From positions 1 to 5,774 of the forward strand of contig WRDG01000157.1 of the NCBI GenBank assembly GCA_009783525.1: a stretch of 5,774 nucleotides of DNA, written 5' to 3'. The DNA is from Defluviitaleaceae bacterium. Lineage in GTDB: Bacteria > Bacillota > Clostridia > Lachnospirales > WQUN01. The notes below the pieces were generated by a model. That model was not told the DNA's origin. It was given only the letters and a program-made list of their open reading frames with translations, and did not search any database. Positions 4,175-5,774 of this stretch are shown piece by piece (position 1 is the first letter of the stretch; the number at the start of each line of letters is the position of its first letter). The translations under genes were made by a program, and so were the position numbers.

Positions 4175-5774
4175 TTAAGCCCTCACCACCGAATATCCGT
4201 ATTGCGCCGATAAAGAGTTGGCGCGGTCAATTATTTTTGGCGCGAGCAGCTCCACGAGCTCCGCGCCGCTGCCCGTGAACTCGATTGTCACGTTTTGACC
4301 TCCGCCGCTTGCTTCCTGCAACGCTTCCGCAAGCGCCTGCTTGATTGTAGACAGCGGCGAAACCACTTCCTGCTCGTGACGGTTATCACCGAGCATCGCC
4401 AAAAACGGGTCGTTCGGATCGACGACGCCGCCCTGCGCAAACGCGAGATACGGTATCTGCGGCGCTTCAACCGGCGCGACGCTCCATCCGATTTCTTTGC
4501 CGCCTATGCCCGGCACCCAGTCCGGTATAGTGAAATTGACTTTGTTTATTATGCCTATAACTGCGTTTATGCCGTTTACAACCGAGCGCACCAAGCCGTT
4601 AATCAAGCCGATTATCGCGTTGACGATGCTTAAAACAACACCCTTGATCGCGTCCCATATAGATGTAAACACTTTTTTTATGCCTTCCCACGCCTTTTCC
4701 CAGTCGCCGGAAAATATGCCCGTAAAAAATTGGATCAAGCCCCTGAAAATTCCTATAAACCCCTTGATGCTTTCGCCGATCGCGCTCACGATCCAGCCGA
4801 CCGTGCCTATGACTGTAGTTGCGAAATTCATTATTCGCGGGATTATGTAACTGAGCAGCCAGTCAATCACCGGCTTGATGTAATCGTCCCACAGCAGTTT
4901 CATCAGCACGCCTATATCGCTGACGAATCCAAACGTTTCGCTCACCACGTCGCCGAGGCTTCTGTCCCAAATATTTTCCATTTCGGTAAACATTTCGACC
5001 ACCGCAGGCATGACAAACTCGTTAGACAGATCCAAAAACCAGCCGCCCACGTCCGTCGCCATTTCCGCGACCGATTCCACCGTGTCGCGGCCGCCGTTGT
5101 CCCAATGCTCCAAAACCTTTTCGGTTGTCTCCTGCGATATTTTGTTGACCGTACCGCCCATCACCGTAAATATTTCCACGGCGTTGTCGGTAAAATCCTG
5201 TAATTTGTCTTCGTTGTCCACGGCGAACTTCGCTACCACGCCTGTTACTGTTTCAAGCGTTTCCGCGCCTATCTTGCTGTAGCCCATAAACGCCTGCGCG
5301 GCGCTCGTGCCGAATCCCGCGAATGTTTCGGCTATTTCGTCCTTGTTTTTTTCGAGCGTGTTGTTTATCACGCCGCCCGCCACGCTTATAACCGTTTTTG
5401 CGTTGTCGAAACTGTTGGCTATCGTTTTTGACGTAGCCGTCGCCCAGTCTTTTATATCCGCGCCGTTCTCGTCTATAAAAATAAACGCGGCCTCCTGCAC
5501 GATGTCAAATCCGTGCGCTCCGATCGTCAGCCCCTGCTTGATGAGCTCGCCTGCCGCGCCGCCCGCGGAGCCCGCAATAACCGTAAGCCCCTCGACCGAG
5601 GCGTTAAATATTTCGCCGACCGTTTCAAGCGTTTCCCTTACCTGTTCCGGCGTGCGCCGCGCGAACGCTCCGCTGAATATGCCGCCGACGCTTTCGCCAA
5701 CTTCCGCCGCCCACGAAATAAAATTAGTTTTTGTTTCCGTGATGAAATTTAACGCGGTGGTTTTTGATTCGCCG
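4175..5774 (-). CDS. Phage tail tape measure protein, C-terminal part (5' end outside window)
   Basis: The reading frame is open from the right edge (first full codon at 5773) to a TAA at 4177-4175, giving 532 residues of a longer protein. A GTG at 5500 is in frame, but coding sequence continues through it, so it is not the start. Tape measure proteins line the tail tube, fix its length and pass into the cell envelope during DNA injection. Fragment residues 1-290 are helical and rich in Ala, Thr and Glu. Residues 300-350 and 377-411 are strongly hydrophobic and flank an amphipathic stretch containing GDWEKAWEGIKKVF (about 355-370), typical of this family. Near the C-terminus come PYLAFAQGG (441-449) and AMLGDNRHEQEVVSPLSTIK (459-478), a signature I know from Firmicutes tape measure C-termini. 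The downstream distal-tail gene begins after 1 nt. The family call is secure; the total length is unknown. Confidence 0.95.
   Translation of the reverse strand, partial: GESKTTALNFITETKTNFISWAAEVGESVGGIFSGAFARRTPEQVRETLETVGEIFNASVEGLTVIAGSAGGAAGELIKQGLTIGAHGFDIVQEAAFIFIDENGADIKDWATATSKTIANSFDNAKTVISVAGGVINNTLEKNKDEIAETFAGFGTSAAQAFMGYSKIGAETLETVTGVVAKFAVDNEDKLQDFTDNAVEIFTVMGGTVNKISQETTEKVLEHWDNGGRDTVESVAEMATDVGGWFLDLSNEFVMPAVVEMFTEMENIWDRSLGDVVSETFGFVSDIGVLMKLLWDDYIKPVIDWLLSYIIPRIMNFATTVIGTVGWIVSAIGESIKGFIGIFRGLIQFFTGIFSGDWEKAWEGIKKVFTSIWDAIKGVVLSIVNAIIGLINGLVRSVVNGINAVIGIINKVNFTIPDWVPGIGGKEIGWSVAPVEAPQIPYLAFAQGGVVDPNDPFLAMLGDNRHEQEVVSPLSTIKQALAEALQEASGGGQNVTIEFTGSGAELVELLAPKIIDRANSLSAQYGYSVVRA

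Noticed and set aside
4295..5203. Long plus-strand open frames (4295-4633, 4730-5203 and others) opposite the tape measure gene
   Set aside because: They lie wholly antisense to a confident tape measure gene. Their translations are rich in Arg and His with low-complexity character and show no domain pattern, as expected of shadow frames in GC-rich codons.

Overview
The window is a compact stretch of phage tail genes, all on the minus strand, so the genes read from right (5774) to left (1). The order is the classic one for a long-tailed phage or prophage of a Gram-positive host: tape measure C-terminus, distal-tail-type protein, long tail hub/spike protein, two small uncharacterised proteins, then two fibre-type proteins. 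The host is most likely a Firmicute of the Clostridia type. This rests on the style of the tail proteins, which resemble those of gut Clostridia prophages, and on canonical AAGGAGGTG and GGGGGTG Shine-Dalgarno sites. I cannot name a species, nor say whether this is an integrated prophage or a free phage: no integrase, attachment site or host gene is visible.

Layout along the transcript: (1) 5774-4175, C-terminal 532 residues of a tape measure protein, cut by the right edge. (2) 4173-3787, 128-residue distal-tail-like protein. (3) 3794-1602, 730-residue hub plus spike protein starting at TTG. (4) 1555-1193, 120-residue DUF1617-like protein. (5) 1189-887, 100-residue protein of unknown function. 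(6) 894-331, 187-residue fibre or tail-tip protein. (7) 318-1, N-terminal 106 residues of a fibre/glycan-binding-type protein, cut by the left edge. Junctions are a 1-nt gap, 8-nt overlap, 46-nt gap, 3-nt gap, 8-nt overlap and 12-nt gap. There is no room for internal promoters or terminators and I saw none, so the block looks like part of one late transcript.

Working model: the tape measure sets tail length and is capped by the distal-tail protein. The hub/spike protein closes the tail tip and projects a receptor-facing C-terminus. The last two genes add further fibres, which suggests several receptor-binding elements. The two small proteins between hub and fibres are the least understood part and may be tip accessory proteins or assembly factors.

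I found no RNA gene, CRISPR array, insertion sequence, diversity-generating retroelement or plus-strand gene. The window is an ordinary tail module with a few points worth checking, not clear evidence for a new system.
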